From assembly GCF_000330505.1 (NCBI RefSeq), contig NW_004191902.1, positions 126,545-190,544 on the forward strand: a stretch of DNA of 64,000 bases. Reading direction: 5' to 3'. Position 1 is the stretch's first letter; each line of letters starts with the position of its first letter. The translations under genes and the position numbers were made by a program. A model generated the notes under the pieces. It had not been told where the DNA came from and made no database searches. It worked only from the letters and a program-made list of their open reading frames with translations. Shown here in pieces: positions 20,697 through 31,918 of this stretch. The stretch comes from Entamoeba invadens IP1 (taxonomy: Eukaryota; Evosea; Mastigamoebida; Endamoebidae).

Positions 20697-21248
20697 ATGT
20701 CTTCTGCATTCACTACAGTCTCTCCAGTCTTTTATACAATCATTACCAGTAGTGCGGTATCAAGATCATCAGACGACTCTTTAGAGAAACATTCCAGTCC
20801 AAGTCCCATGTCTTCCTCACAAACTAATAAACAGTGGAACGACGAAATTACTATTTTTGTGATGCTCAAATACAGAAAATGGCAAATGACGGGAAGAAAA
20901 GCTCAAAATTTGAATCATTTTTATAAGACGTGTACTCAAGACTTATTGGACGTTTTTCATATCACAAAAACACCAACACAAATTAGAGACAAAGTTAATA
21001 ATACTAAAAGCTCTTTTGCTCTTTTACTCAAAAAAGAAAAACAAGGAAATATCGCTTGGACTAAAGAAAAGTGCGCGTCCCTCTCAAAAAACGTCTTCTG
21101 TTGCCTTGAAAAGTACTTCTCAGAGGACTTCGTCGTCGACCAGGACCAAGTCGATAGAATGATCGCCAAGATCGTCGAAAAGTATTCAACGCACTTTTCC
21201 GTCTCTTCACTCCTCAAAAACGCTATACTTAAAATGAAGACAAATTAA
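20697..21248 (+). CDS. Myb/SANT-like (trihelix-type) DNA-binding protein
   Basis: 183 residues. After a Ser/Thr-rich N-terminus, residues about 45-130 show a trihelix/Myb-SANT-like pattern: a Trp near the start (QWNDEITIFVMLKYRKW), a middle helix, TQIRDKVNNTKSSF where Myb domains contact DNA, then a Trp in IAWTKEKC. A C-terminal helical segment could dimerise. Probably a transcription regulator of the nucleus. I use the ATG at 20697; the open frame upstream lacks any ATG. Family assignment is by pattern and not certain. Confidence 0.55.
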   Translation: MSSAFTTVSPVFYTIITSSAVSRSSDDSLEKHSSPSPMSSSQTNKQWNDEITIFVMLKYRKWQMTGRKAQNLNHFYKTCTQDLLDVFHITKTPTQIRDKVNNTKSSFALLLKKEKQGNIAWTKEKCASLSKNVFCCLEKYFSEDFVVDQDQVDRMIAKIVEKYSTHFSVSSLLKNAILKMKTN

Positions 21249-21628
21249 ATCTCTTCATCTCTTTTGTAAATTTACTTCTCACCTCATGTTAAGTTTCGCT
21301 TCACTTTTTTCTATTAATGTCTAATTCTTATTAGTTTGTTTTTAGTATTAATTTTTAAAAAATAGTATTAATGTAATTATAAGTATTTAATTATATCTTA
21401 ATTATAAATTAGTTTAATAATAGAATAGAGTAGTTTATTATTGAACAAGAGTATATTAGTATATTTATTATAAATTATTAACAAAAAAAAACTATTATAA
21501 AAACTATTAAAATATGTATTAAAAGCTGGTAGTTTAAAGAGGAAATTAAAAATTTTTGAGATTGTGTTTTAAAATGTTTTTTAGTAATTTTATAACTTTA
21601 AATAACCACCCAAAAACTTATAAAGTCA
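21249..21628. other. AT-rich spacer
   Basis: Poly-A and TA-rich sequence between the Myb-like and RRM genes; nothing recognised. Confidence 0.5.
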
Positions 21629-22465
21629 ATGGATAAAATTGTGGTATTTGATAATAAAAAGACCGTCAAAGAGGAATCTCTTCGCCAAATATTATTGTAC
21701 TGTGGCCAAGTAAAGTCACTATCGAAAGTTGTTTGTTCCAACACATTTAAAGAAATAACTTCAAATAACTAAATTAATAATAACGGAACTACTCATTATA
21801 ATTTGTCATTTTAGAGATTTTGAGTTGACCGAAAGGAGAAACCATCACAAAACTGTTTTATAGCGGAATTTGAGAATGAGAGTTCTGCAGCCAATGCCGT
21901 TTTTTTGTCGAACACTTTAATTGACGGCTCACAAATCACAGTGATAAAATATTCCGATTACGACAGCTCAAACGTTGAGACGCCTGAAATTCAAATAAAT
22001 TCGACTCCACAAATCGTCGAAAATGACGACGTCCAACTCATTTCCGACACCGTTGAAAAAGATGAAAAAGACGAAAAAATCGAAAATTCAGAAAAAGTCG
22101 AATTATCGAAAAACGAAAAAATCGAACATGCAAAAGAACAAATAGTTAAAAGCGCAAAGACTATCAGCGTGTTTGCCGAAACGTCACTCTTCAAATTGGA
22201 GGCGTTCATGATCGACGCAATATGCGAAGGCAGAGACACAGTCGATAAGATGCGTGGCGTCGAGAAGTATAAAGAATATGAAGTTCATGGAGATCTCAAA
22301 CACTCAGATGGCTTCAAAGCTCAAAAATTCACAGTCCAACAGACTCAACAAACTCAACTCGTTCCACCAATTCAAATCCAACAAAACGAACTCCCCAAAA
22401 AAACTCAAAAACCACTCCCTCCCATTCCTCCAAAGAAAAGAGAAGACGCTCCAATAATTCTTTAA
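21629..22465 (+). CDS. RRM-domain RNA-binding protein (VIP1-like), splice junction unresolved
   Basis: Exon 1 (21629-21730) encodes the first half of an RRM: MDKIVVFDNKKTVKEESLRQ, then ILLYCGQVKSL, matching beta1-alpha1-beta2. A GTTTGTT donor follows at 21731 and a TAG at 21814. Downstream, FIAEFENESSAANAVFL and GSQITVIKY match beta3-alpha2-beta4, then an acidic, Glu/Lys-rich region, a helix (residues from SVFAETSLFKLEAF) and a Pro-rich tail (PLPPIPPKK). With the TAG at 21814 the frame is right for beta3 but has a TGA three codons into exon 2; an adjacent frame reads DFELTERRNHHKTV, then shifts. Either another acceptor is used or the copy carries a lesion. An ATG-less start at 21905 is only the open part. 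Role in RNA processing is inferred. Confidence 0.55.
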
Positions 22466-22739
22466 TTTTAAATTTTTAGTTTTCATATAGTTTCTCTTTT
22501 TTAAGTGATTGTTTGGTATTTATTGTATTATATTATATTATTACTTTTATTATTTAATATACTTAATTTTTTTGATTTTGAAACATAATTTAATAAATAA
22601 AGTGATTATTATAAACTATTGTTATTAGCAATTAAAGTTATAATAATTAGTTATATTTTCATCATATTTTAAAACTTTGAAATCCCAAAACGATTCATAA
22701 TTATTGAGAACATAGTAAGTGAAATCTCACAAAATCTAG

Positions 22740-23438
22740 ATGGAAGTCATCGACGGCGTTCTCTCAAAAATCACAGACGACCAAGTAATAACAGGAAAAG
22801 TTCTGAAACAATTAATCACACCAATTACTCTCGTTTTGTCAACCCTCTCAATTCGTCAATCCGCGCTTGACCATTCGAAAATTCCCCCAAAAATTGCTTT
22901 TGAGTCGCCATATCCAACTCCAACAAATTTTGCAAATTACTCAAAACTCAAAGAATTCGAAGATGAGAAGTTGACGCAAAAAATGAAAAGTTGGATTTCC
23001 TCAACAAAAGGACATGTCCTGTACGACACAGAAACTGATGAGTGGAACTCAGATCTATTGAAAAAACAAACCCTTGGAGCCATCAAAACGTCGTTCTACG
23101 TCTTTAGCGACCAGAACGACATCTTTGGGTATTACTGCAAATACGTCGACAAACCCGACGAATGTGACTTTGTCTTCTCGATACAGCGGCACGGGAAAGT
23201 TGTGAATAAAATGTTTAAGAGGAAAAGTTCAGGTAAAAGTGGGTTGTGTATAGGTGGTGGAAATGTTTTGTTTAAGACCGAGGCATTTGCAGTGCAGTCG
23301 ATTAGAGAACGACAGGCCTCATGGATAGAACTGGATCTCGAGAAGAAATTTGTAGATCTCAAGGAAAAGTATCTCTCAAAGTGTAAGTACCCAAGCTTCT
23401 TCGAAACCAAGAGAGTTATAGTCGTCAAGTGGGTATGA
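22740..23438 (+). CDS. TLDc-domain-like protein
   Basis: 232 residues. The C-terminal two thirds (from about 88, GHVLYDTETDEWNSD) follow the pattern of Entamoeba TLDc-type proteins: strand-helix-strand with FYVFSDQNDIFGYYCK, FVFSIQRHGK, a glycine-rich LCIGGGNVLFK and a terminal beta strand RVIVVKW. TLDc proteins are linked to oxidative-stress protection and, in some eukaryotes, V-ATPase binding; the role here is unknown. The N-terminal helix may oligomerise. A second member of the same type lies at 52987-53532. Single exon, clear ATG. Confidence 0.6.
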   Translation: MEVIDGVLSKITDDQVITGKVLKQLITPITLVLSTLSIRQSALDHSKIPPKIAFESPYPTPTNFANYSKLKEFEDEKLTQKMKSWISSTKGHVLYDTETDEWNSDLLKKQTLGAIKTSFYVFSDQNDIFGYYCKYVDKPDECDFVFSIQRHGKVVNKMFKRKSSGKSGLCIGGGNVLFKTEAFAVQSIRERQASWIELDLEKKFVDLKEKYLSKCKYPSFFETKRVIVVKWV

Positions 23439-24512
23439 GCTGTGAACGTTTGAATGACAACACGTTGTGAATTGATGATGTATAGTGTTGATTTGATGTG
23501 TATTGAGTTATACTTTGTTGACTAATTTAATTTATTATATATTTTACTATGTCAAGTTTAGTTCTTTTTATTAATATTTTATTATTAGGTTTGTATTCAA
23601 ATATTAACAAAATAATAATTATAATAATTAAAAATTATAGAAATTGTTAAATTAAGTTAAAACATATTTATGTTAATATTAATCTAATAACAATTAAATA
23701 AATAACAACACAAAAAATGTCGTTATTTAAACTTTTTTGAATAATTGGTGTGGACAACAAAACAATAAAATTATAATAATGAAATTATATTTTATAACAC
23801 ATTAATAATACTAAATATGTAATCAAACAAAACTCAATTATATTTCTGAATTTCTCTTTCCATAAATCATCGTAAACATCGATGAAGAATTATGTTGTAA
23901 AAATATTATAATATATAGTATAAAAAAAAACAAATAATTTTATGATGATTATGTCCACAACAGAAGGTGCAATGATATTTTTATACACGTTTTTTAACAA
24001 ACCAAAATACAAAATTTGGCAAAAATTAAACAATGATGCCAAGTTTGCAAATGTTACATGAAAAACTTGTGGGTTTTATTATTAATTAGAAAAATGTCAT
24101 CTCTTTATCAAAAAATAACAAGATTGGAAATTTTACTAAAAAGTGCATTTAATTATAAGAATTCTATTAGTTAAAAATATATTGAAAATTATCTTTAATT
24201 ATTGAATTAAAAAACTATATGTTAATTTTAAATTTGTTTTTATGAATCGAAATTAATTGAGCAATAAAAAAAAATAAAAAAGTTTATTTCAATTTATTAC
24301 TGCAAATACAATTTATCATCACATAAAAAAACAACAAACTAAAAAATATAGTACAAATATTAATAACAACTAATATAAAATAACATTTGAGTATAAATAG
24401 AAAACACTGTTTTTTTCGCAGACTTCACTTAAAAAAAACACATTTCCATTTTTTTCATTCATTTAAATTTGCACACCTGTTATTTAAAAAAATGAACTTT
24501 TGAAATAAAAAA
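23439..24512. other. AT-rich spacer
   Basis: About 1.1 kb without a convincing frame. Short complementary bits (TTGGCAAA-like motifs near 24.0 kb, also seen near 28.15 kb) suggest an old repeat, but I could not define ends. A TATA-like GTATAAATA lies near 24390. Confidence 0.45.
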
Positions 24513-26856
24513 ATGTTGGGGTTTCGTGTCACATCTCCCGATGACAACAGTGAAATCCACGAACTTATACGATTAATAAATTCAAATCAATCCGATGAAG
24601 TCGTAAAGAGACTTTCCATATCATCAACAAATTGGGTGAATTCGTCATCGAGGGGGTTACACCTCTTATTCGCAGCGTGTAAAATCGGGTTTGTGTTTTT
24701 TTTTAAATTCAAAAAATTTTTTGAAACAAATGAGAAAATAAAATAACAACAGATACTTAGTATTTATAGTATTAATAATTATATTAATAATTATATTAAT
24801 AATTATATTAATAATTATATTAATAATTATCTTTTTAATTATATTTTTAATTGTATTTTTAATTGTATTTACAATTATATGTTTAATTATATTAATAATT
24901 GTATTTTAATAATACAAATATTTTATTATATTCGATATTCTTAATATATCAATCTATTAACTAAATAGAGCTTTAGGTGTAGTAAAGTATATTATAAGTA
25001 AATATCCATCTCGTTTAAATTATCAAGATATCTATGGGAGATCGTGTGTCTATATTTCTATAGAAAATAGTTCATGGGAAGTGATTGATTATTTAATACG
25101 ACTACCAGTGAATTATCACATGGCCGACAAAAGGGGGAATACTATTTTACATTTAGTTTCCCAAACTAAAACAAATAAAAGAAATCGTCCCATCATCCAA
25201 CATATAGTTCGGAATATGATAACTTTAACTAATGTGATCGACGCACAAAATTTATTAGGAGAAACGGCTTTACATTTGGCCTGTTTACACGCTAATAAAT
25301 ATGTCGCAGACTTATTATTAGATAATGCCGCTGACGTCACTCTTTTAACAACCAAAGGCCTTTCCGCATACGACTATCTCAAATTCTCAAATGAACTCTG
25401 TGTCGATAGGAAGCGCCTTGACCCCAAAATCAGGAAGCCTAAATTCATCGCGTTAGGCTCCAAGAAGTCGAAGTCAAGTCGCGACATCGGCAAATCGTCG
25501 ATGTCCAACGCGACAAATTCATTCTTAATCGAGGCTTTGGATGATCTAGAAAAAAATTATAGTAAAAAATCTATTGACAGGAGAAATAGAAGAAACTCAA
25601 TTTCAAGTTGTTCCTCAGCAGTCGACGAAGAAAGTGGAGTTAAAAGTTCCGTCGATCCGCCACGTAGCTCATCGACGGAATTGAAGAAAATAGCAACCAA
25701 AAAAGAGAACTCGATATTTAGCATGATTTTCGAGTTCATCGAGAAAAAGATGGAAAGTGGGAGCGATTCGGACGAAAAGGAAACGAAAGAGAAATCAAAG
25801 ACTGACGTCAAGAAAAAGAAAGAGAAGAAACTTCCAAATCCGATTTTTTACGAAACGGCGGAGGAAAAAATGCGAAGATATGAGATAGTGACAGACAATC
25901 TCATGAAAAGTTTACCGAAAAGTCAACCACTGAGAAGCCGAAAATATAATCCCGGCGACTCATATCACGTTTTGTCATTAGATGGAGGAGGGGTGAAATG
26001 TATATATCAAACCATTTTATTAAGAAAAATAGTGACTGAAATCCCCGAATTTTTTGAGAAGATAGATTTAATTGCCGGATTGAGCGCGAGTTCGTTGATT
26101 TGTGCGTCGATTTTACTTGGGTATGACTTGAATTTCATAGAAAAACTCATGGAAGTTGTCAGTTTTGAAACGTTCAAATCAGAATCTCATTTAGCCGGAA
26201 TAGCGGGGCATCAATTTTCGAATAAATTCATGAAAATGTTAGCGGAACGGATGTTTGGTGATCGAAAGTTATCTGACCTTACGCGAGATTGTTCGATCCA
26301 ATCCTTTTTGATTGATTCCGGCAAGTACTCAAATCTGAATCTTCGGAATTCGAAGGCGATGTTATTTAATAATTTTGAGAGCAAGTACAAATTGGACGGG
26401 TATTTGCGTGACGTTTGTTTGCAGTCAGCCGCGGCACCCGGGTATTTTGATCCCTTAAACAATCACGTTGATGGCAGTGTATTAGTTAACAATCCATTCT
26501 TTTTAAGTTATCCGTTGATCATTGGGGAATATGGGATGGCTATTCCAAAGGCACAATTAGTAGTCTTATCCATTGGATCTGGATATCCTAATGTCCCTTA
26601 TTATGATATAGAAGAGATGGGAGATGCGGGATTAGTCCAATGGCTTATTAAACTATCCGACTTCACTATCTTCGCACGAAAGGAAATGGCGGTCACGGAG
26701 AGTAAAGTCATCTTAGGAGAAAGGTATCATCGTTTGGATCCTAAACTCACGACTGACGTCGAAATTTGTGACTCGAAAAATATTCCTATCGTTAAACAAA
26801 TGGCTGAGGAACAAGACTTAAGCGAGACTTTGGCTTGGATTAAGAAGTATTGGTGA
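24513..26856 (+). CDS. ankyrin-patatin phospholipase (iPLA2-like)
   Basis: Coding is 24513-24688 joined to 24969-26856, 687 residues. The 280-nt intron (GTTTGTG...ATAG) splits an ankyrin repeat that is continuous after splicing (CKIG+ALGVVKYIISKYPSRL). Ankyrin repeats span about 50-190. A Ser/Lys-rich linker follows, and the patatin domain lies at about 385-685. It has the oxyanion loop LDGGGVK, a nucleophile elbow GLSAS where the family motif is GxSxG, and the Asp in HVDGSVLVNNP. Like group VI phospholipases A2, it should hydrolyse glycerophospholipids or lysophospholipids, with the repeats directing membrane or partner contact. The Gly to Ser change at the elbow's last position may alter activity. 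Confidence 0.85.
24689..24968 (+). other. intron of the patatin gene with tandem repeats
   Basis: 280 nt, unusually long for this window, GTTTGTG donor and AATAG acceptor. It contains five copies of a 12-base unit (ATTAATAATTAT, 24771-24830) followed by degenerate copies. Repeat expansion probably lengthened the intron. Confidence 0.85.
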
Positions 26857-27160
26857 GATGAAACAGTCTAGTTACTATAGTTTTAAATATATTTTATTAA
26901 TATTCTAATTTTGTAATTATACTATAATTTTAATTAAAATATAATAAAATTCTAATTTTGTAATTATACTATAGTTTTAATTACTTTTTAATTAATATTC
27001 TAATTTTGTAATTATACTATTTCGTCAATACAAACAAAACTACTAAGAAATCATTTTAAATATATAGTAAAAGAATTATATATTATAGTAAAACGGTATC
27101 ATTAAAGAAAGTGAATAAAGTCTTATCTGCGTGCATAAACTTTATTATAGTCACATTGCA
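26857..27160. repeat. spacer with three copies of a 24-base unit spaced about 48 bases
   Basis: The unit ATTCTAATTTTGTAATTATA plus CTAT recurs at 26902, 26949 and 26997, separated by TTTTAATT-rich linkers. It lies just 3' of the patatin gene and upstream of the PQ-loop gene. Confidence 0.8.
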
Positions 27161-27877
27161 ATGAGAGCAGAGTTAATTGGTGTAGTACTGAATTATACAA
27201 TTGAAGTTGCGATGGTTTTATTTCCATTGATACCATATATCCCATTTTTTCTTTCAAAAAATCGAACAAAACTTTTTCAACAGTTTAATAGTGGAGTTTG
27301 TTACGTTTTGTTGATCAGCAATTTCCTTCGAATTGCGTTTTATATAGGAAAACCATACCAAACGTTTTTGTTGCTTCAAAGCGTCGTTTTGATCATTGAA
27401 ATGATTCTTCTTCTCGTTTTGGCATCCATTTGCCTCAACACAAATACAGAAAATGTTTTTGGAAATGTTATTGCTCTCCCATTTGGTATAGTGGTGGTGG
27501 GTTTTTTCTTTAGAAATTACATTCTTTTTGTCCAAATAGTCGGGACATTGGCTTCTATAGTTGAGGTGACATTAGCAATACCTCAAATTGTCCAAAACTA
27601 TAAAAGAAAGAGTGGGGACGGAATACCATATTTAACTATTTTACTCTGGATGGGTGGTGATGCTGTCAAAACGATTTATTACTGCATTTCTAAAGTCCCT
27701 ATTCAATTCGTTTTGTGTGGAGTGGTACAATTTTTGTGCGATGTAATTGTTGGCACACAAAAAGTGTTTTACACAGAAAAAGTAAAACATTTTGTTGAAT
27801 TGTGTTGTTCAAAATGCACAAAACGAAAAGAAAGTGAGCAACTGAGTTTGTCAATTATTGTTAATAATAATAAATAA
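27161..27877 (+). CDS. PQ-loop repeat membrane protein
   Basis: 238 residues with about seven transmembrane helices. A clear PQ-loop is visible near 145-170 (AIPQIVQNYKRKSGDGIP), followed by LTILLWMGGDAVKTIYY; the first-half repeat is degenerate. PQ-loop proteins (SLC66/cystinosin/MPDU1 group) export amino acids or small solutes from lysosome-like organelles or assist dolichol-sugar use. The substrate cannot be told. The ATG at 27161 was chosen because the frame upstream has only GTG. The C-terminal tail is basic with two CxxC-like cysteines (LCCSKCTKRK). Confidence 0.75.
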   Translation: MRAELIGVVLNYTIEVAMVLFPLIPYIPFFLSKNRTKLFQQFNSGVCYVLLISNFLRIAFYIGKPYQTFLLLQSVVLIIEMILLLVLASICLNTNTENVFGNVIALPFGIVVVGFFFRNYILFVQIVGTLASIVEVTLAIPQIVQNYKRKSGDGIPYLTILLWMGGDAVKTIYYCISKVPIQFVLCGVVQFLCDVIVGTQKVFYTEKVKHFVELCCSKCTKRKESEQLSLSIIVNNNK

Positions 27878-27910
27878 ATTATTTAGAAATAACATATAGA
27901 AGAAATAGCT

Positions 27911-27985
27911 ATGGATGATAGTCGAGAAGAGAGTGTTTCCAATAAAGTAGCGACACCAGAAATTGTTGAAAAGAGTGTATGTTGA
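27911..27985 (+). other. 24-codon open frame, possible first exon
   Basis: ATG at 27911 gives an acidic coding-like peptide (MDDSREESVSNKVATPE) that ends at 27985. A GTATGTT sequence just before the stop could be a splice donor, but no second exon could be placed in the following spacer. Possibly a gene fragment. Confidence 0.2.
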
Positions 27986-28624
27986 ATTATTTAATTAACA
28001 ATTTTAATAATATTTTTTTAATAAAAATATATAATAAAAATTTTAAAAAAAATCTATTTAAATATTACACATTATTTTTTATTGAACATTTAAGAAGTAA
28101 CCTAAAAACTATAAAGTTATAGCCATTTGCCAAAATTTCACAAACCGTAATGGTTGGCAAATTTTGAAAAAGGTGAAAATTTGCCAAGTTTAAATTGTAG
28201 TGAAAAAACTATATTTTTTAGTTAAATTAATTTATATATATCGATTCCCTTATCTGTATAGAAAAATAAATTATAATTTATACATAATAAAATAATATAT
28301 TATTTGATTTTTTTTTCAATTGTGACGACTTTATGGGAATTAACAAAAATGTTTTAAAATAATCTTAACCATATTTGTAAAATGCCAAAACAAAAAAATG
28401 AACAATTTATGATGAATAAAAAACATACAATCATTTATTTTAAATTATTGAAATTAAAATATGTTAAACCACTTTTATGAATATGTTTGTTTGCGTATTT
28501 GATGATTTACATTGTAAGTTGTATTGTATCTCAATTATTAATAAAAATGAATAATTGATTATTGTCACTCAGAACAACATTTCATCATTTTATTGTTAAC
28601 AACTTTAAAATTTCAAATAATAAT

Positions 28625-29045
28625 GCATTCAATTTTTAGATGATGTAAATTAGGTTTAATATCTTATGTGTATGTACATGGGAGCTTTAAGTCTTACATA
28701 TAATTTTAGTAAACTATGATATTCTCTTAATCTTAGTGTTATCATTTAAAGTTTTGTTTGATGTTACATGTTTACATACTTAAAAGTTACCACATTTTAT
28801 TTTTAAGCTGTTTTTTAATAAAAACATTATGATTAACAATGAAACAGTATACACAAACTATTGTTATTAAATAATTGAAAATTTAGATTAAATTGGTGTT
28901 ACATTTCAATTAGTCATAATGGTTGTGGCGTTATCGAAATACACATGTTTACTATCACGTGTTGTAATTTGAATAACAATAAAATGATAATTTAAAAATA
29001 TTGTAAATAATATATCGCTTATATGTAATTATCAAAAATAAATGT
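28625..29045 (+). repeat. diverged duplication, copy 1
   Basis: Aligns by eye with 29432-29860 on the same strand. Shared landmarks in order include TTTTTAGA, ATATCTTATGT, ATATTCTCTTAATC, GATGTTACA-GTTTACA, ACCAC-TTTTATTTTT, GATTAACA and GT-GTTAT-GAAATA. Identity is highest in the middle 200 bases. The copies are about 810 bp apart. Neither encodes protein. Confidence 0.65.
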
Positions 29046-29431
29046 TACATGATAATTATGGATATCGGTGGAGTTACACAATGGAATTAATAACAATTGT
29101 TTATATTTGATTTTTTCTTTGTTTCAACAAAATGTCACACGAATTATATGTAAGTTGCAATCAATATTTATAAATAACAATGTCATTAACAGTCAGTATT
29201 CAACTGGGAATTAAATTCAACAATCATATGTATATTAACAATATTATATATCTGTTGTTAATTAATTTAAACATTTAATTGTGTTGATAACTTTTTTAAA
29301 GTTATCAACACTTGTAAATAATTTAAAAAATTGTTTTCTTAGGGGTTACCAAGGTTAAATTCGACTCTAATTCGTAATAACCTTTAAAACGTTTTATTGA
29401 ACTATTTTATGTTACGTATTAAACAAAAATG

Positions 29432-29860
29432 ATGCTAAATTTTTAGACAAATGAAAATGATTTGTATATCTTATGTACATATGTTTGTGAGCCAAAATTC
29501 TAAATTTAATTTGTTGTAAACTGTAATATTCTCTTAATCATCGTGTCATAATTAAAATTTTTGCTTTGATGTTACAAGTTTACACATTAAAAAGATACCA
29601 CGTTTTATTTTTTGTACTGTTTTTTTAAATGAAATTGTTGTGATTAACAGTGATATCTTTTATACTAAATTTTTATTTAATATTTTAAAATTGATAATCA
29701 ATAGTTGACTACTTTAAACATTTTCGTTTATGAAGTGGTGTTATTGAAATATAGTTGTAAATAATTGTCTGTTGTAATAAAAAAGATAAAACGATAGTCA
29801 AAAAATCGATTATAAACAATGTTAAGCTTAAGTGTAATCATCAAAAAGTATTTTAATGTA
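29432..29860 (+). repeat. diverged duplication, copy 2
   Basis: Partner of 28625-29045 with the same order of landmarks. The blocks from about 29510 to 29660 are most similar. Confidence 0.65.
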
Positions 29861-30104
29861 ACTTTTTGTATTAATGATTTTTGTGTGCTGACTATTATTT
29901 CTTCTTTTTACCAACATGTTAAGTGTTGTTTTTGTGTGTGAAACTGCTTTAGTATTTTTGATGATTATATTTATTATAATGTATGGTTATTTTTCTAATA
30001 GTGAATGGTTTTCAAATAATTAAAAATAATTAAAAGTAATAGTAAATGATATTTAGGTATGTAATTATTTGGCTAATTTTCAGGTTTGTGATATTTTGGA
30101 AAAG

Positions 30105-30105
<1 letters not shown>

Positions 30106-30203
<98 letters not shown>
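30106..30203. repeat. (TTA)n microsatellite
   Basis: About 32 uninterrupted triplets. Open in frame as poly-isoleucine, but this is not a gene. Confidence 0.97.
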
Positions 30204-30959
30204 CACTCTTTACTTTCAATACAGAAACCAAACATTAAGTGAGAACCAATTAATTATTGAGTAAAGAATTTCATTTGTTGTTATTGGTCACTCAGAAGAG
30301 TATCGAAAAATCATGGATTGTCATTCAACTTTTTCATCATTGTGGCGATTAGATGACAAATTTTTTTGTTTTTATACCCAACCTTTGTTTTTTCCATAAA
30401 TTTTTTTAATTATTTTAATACTATTTAAACTATACACATTTTGAAAATACAAGCTAAAAATCAACTGATAATATTTATAAATACTTTTTTCCTATTTCTA
30501 TTTTAGATATAGACAATATTAGTAAATATAATAATTTTATTATAAAATAACTATTGTCAATAATGTATTTTTGTTATACAACGAATAGATAACTGGTTTG
30601 TCATTTAAAAAAAACAATTTTTCTTTAAAATAACTTTTAATATTAAAAAAAATAATTATACATTCAACTTTATGACAAATAGATGCTTATTTGTGTTAAA
30701 AGAGACACTTTTGACTGGTATTGTTGATTTTCGAAAATGTGTTGGAGTTCATTATCATTTCATTGTATTATAATTGTATTATATTTAATTAGTTATATCA
30801 ATTATTAAATAGACAATATTTGAATAGAAGATGATTTTTTAATTACTTTTGGCTGGAATTGTTAAAAAACAAAGGCAAAAAATAAATTTGCTTATGGGGA
30901 TATGGTTAACTAACTATAATATATTAAGGTTACTTTTTAATTGAAATTAAATGGTTGTA

Positions 30960-31733
30960 CAGTAGGAGAAATGAACTAGGATCATTAGAACAATTAGGGC
31001 AACTTTAGTAAAAAATGTGAAACGGTAAAAAAATACATTTTTGGGACAAAACCCTTTATAGGCAATAACATTATTTTAATAACAAAAATTCAAATAACAT
31101 TTTATCAATAACATTATTCATTAAAGAAAATACCAATAACAAAATCCAAATAACAAAAAAATACAGCAATTTGTTTAAATTAAAGAGGATGTCTTTTTCT
31201 CGTCGATCATCACCTCTTAAATATTATCATGAAATAACTATAAATTCACTATCACAATATTTGTTAAAAGACACTTGGACTGTTAATACCATTTTCATGA
31301 AGTCCAAAGTTAAAGATATGATGAAAAAAAATCTTAAGTCACAATTATATTATTTTGCATGTTGATTGTTAATTAGAAAAGATTATACCCATATGAAAAA
31401 ACATTTTCTATAAACAAGGGATTTAACATTAATTATAATAGAAAATGTTCAACATTTCATAATTGTTTAAATCTGTATTTCCCGTGATTTAACGGTGTTT
31501 TGGCGCAATGAAATATAGAGAGAAAAAAACAAAAATGTTGAAAAAAAAAAAATGAAATTAGTTTGAATTGATTGGACAATTTTGTAAAGTTTCAGTTTTT
31601 TTCGAAGGGTTAAAATGATTGGTTCTTTTCAAATTGTGCACATTTATTACAACGGGAAGAAGCCCTAATCATTAGGAGTTTTTACTAAAGGTTCGGATTC
31701 ATTTCTAAAGTACCGGGTCCATTTTCCCTACTG
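30960..31733. mobile_element. decayed TA-flanked inverted-repeat element
   Basis: Left end CAGTAGGAGAAATGAAC and right end (reverse complement) CAGTAGGGAAAATGGAC are inverted repeats that continue imperfectly for about 65 bases (both reach CTTTAGTAAAAA). TA lies on both sides (30958-30959, 31734-31735). CAGT ends with TA duplication fit the Tc1/mariner superfamily. Inside is a 58-codon frame (31189-31365, start MSFSRRSSPLKYYHE) with no recognised transposase motif, and a small internal inverted repeat around AACATTTTCTATA. Non-autonomous. Confidence 0.65.
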
Positions 31734-31918
31734 TAATTATAATTAAATTAAGAAAATACTAAAACAATTTATTATAAATTATTATAAATTGTATTAATAA
31801 TTTTAGTTAATAACTCAAATAAAAATAAATAATTGATAAAAACAATACTATAATATAATAGTAAAAAATTACATAAAAAAACTATTAAATAATAAACTTA
31901 AAAATACACCAGAACTTG

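Larger units (their letters stand above)
27986..30959. other. 3-kb gene-free spacer
   Basis: AT-rich with no frame of substance. It contains short inverted TTTGCCAAAATTT-type motifs near 28.15 kb, a diverged duplication of about 420 bp (28625-29045 and 29432-29860) and an ATT microsatellite (30106-30203), listed separately. Confidence 0.6.

Noticed and set aside
30046..30264. Frame encoding poly-isoleucine
   Set aside because: Produced by the TTA microsatellite.
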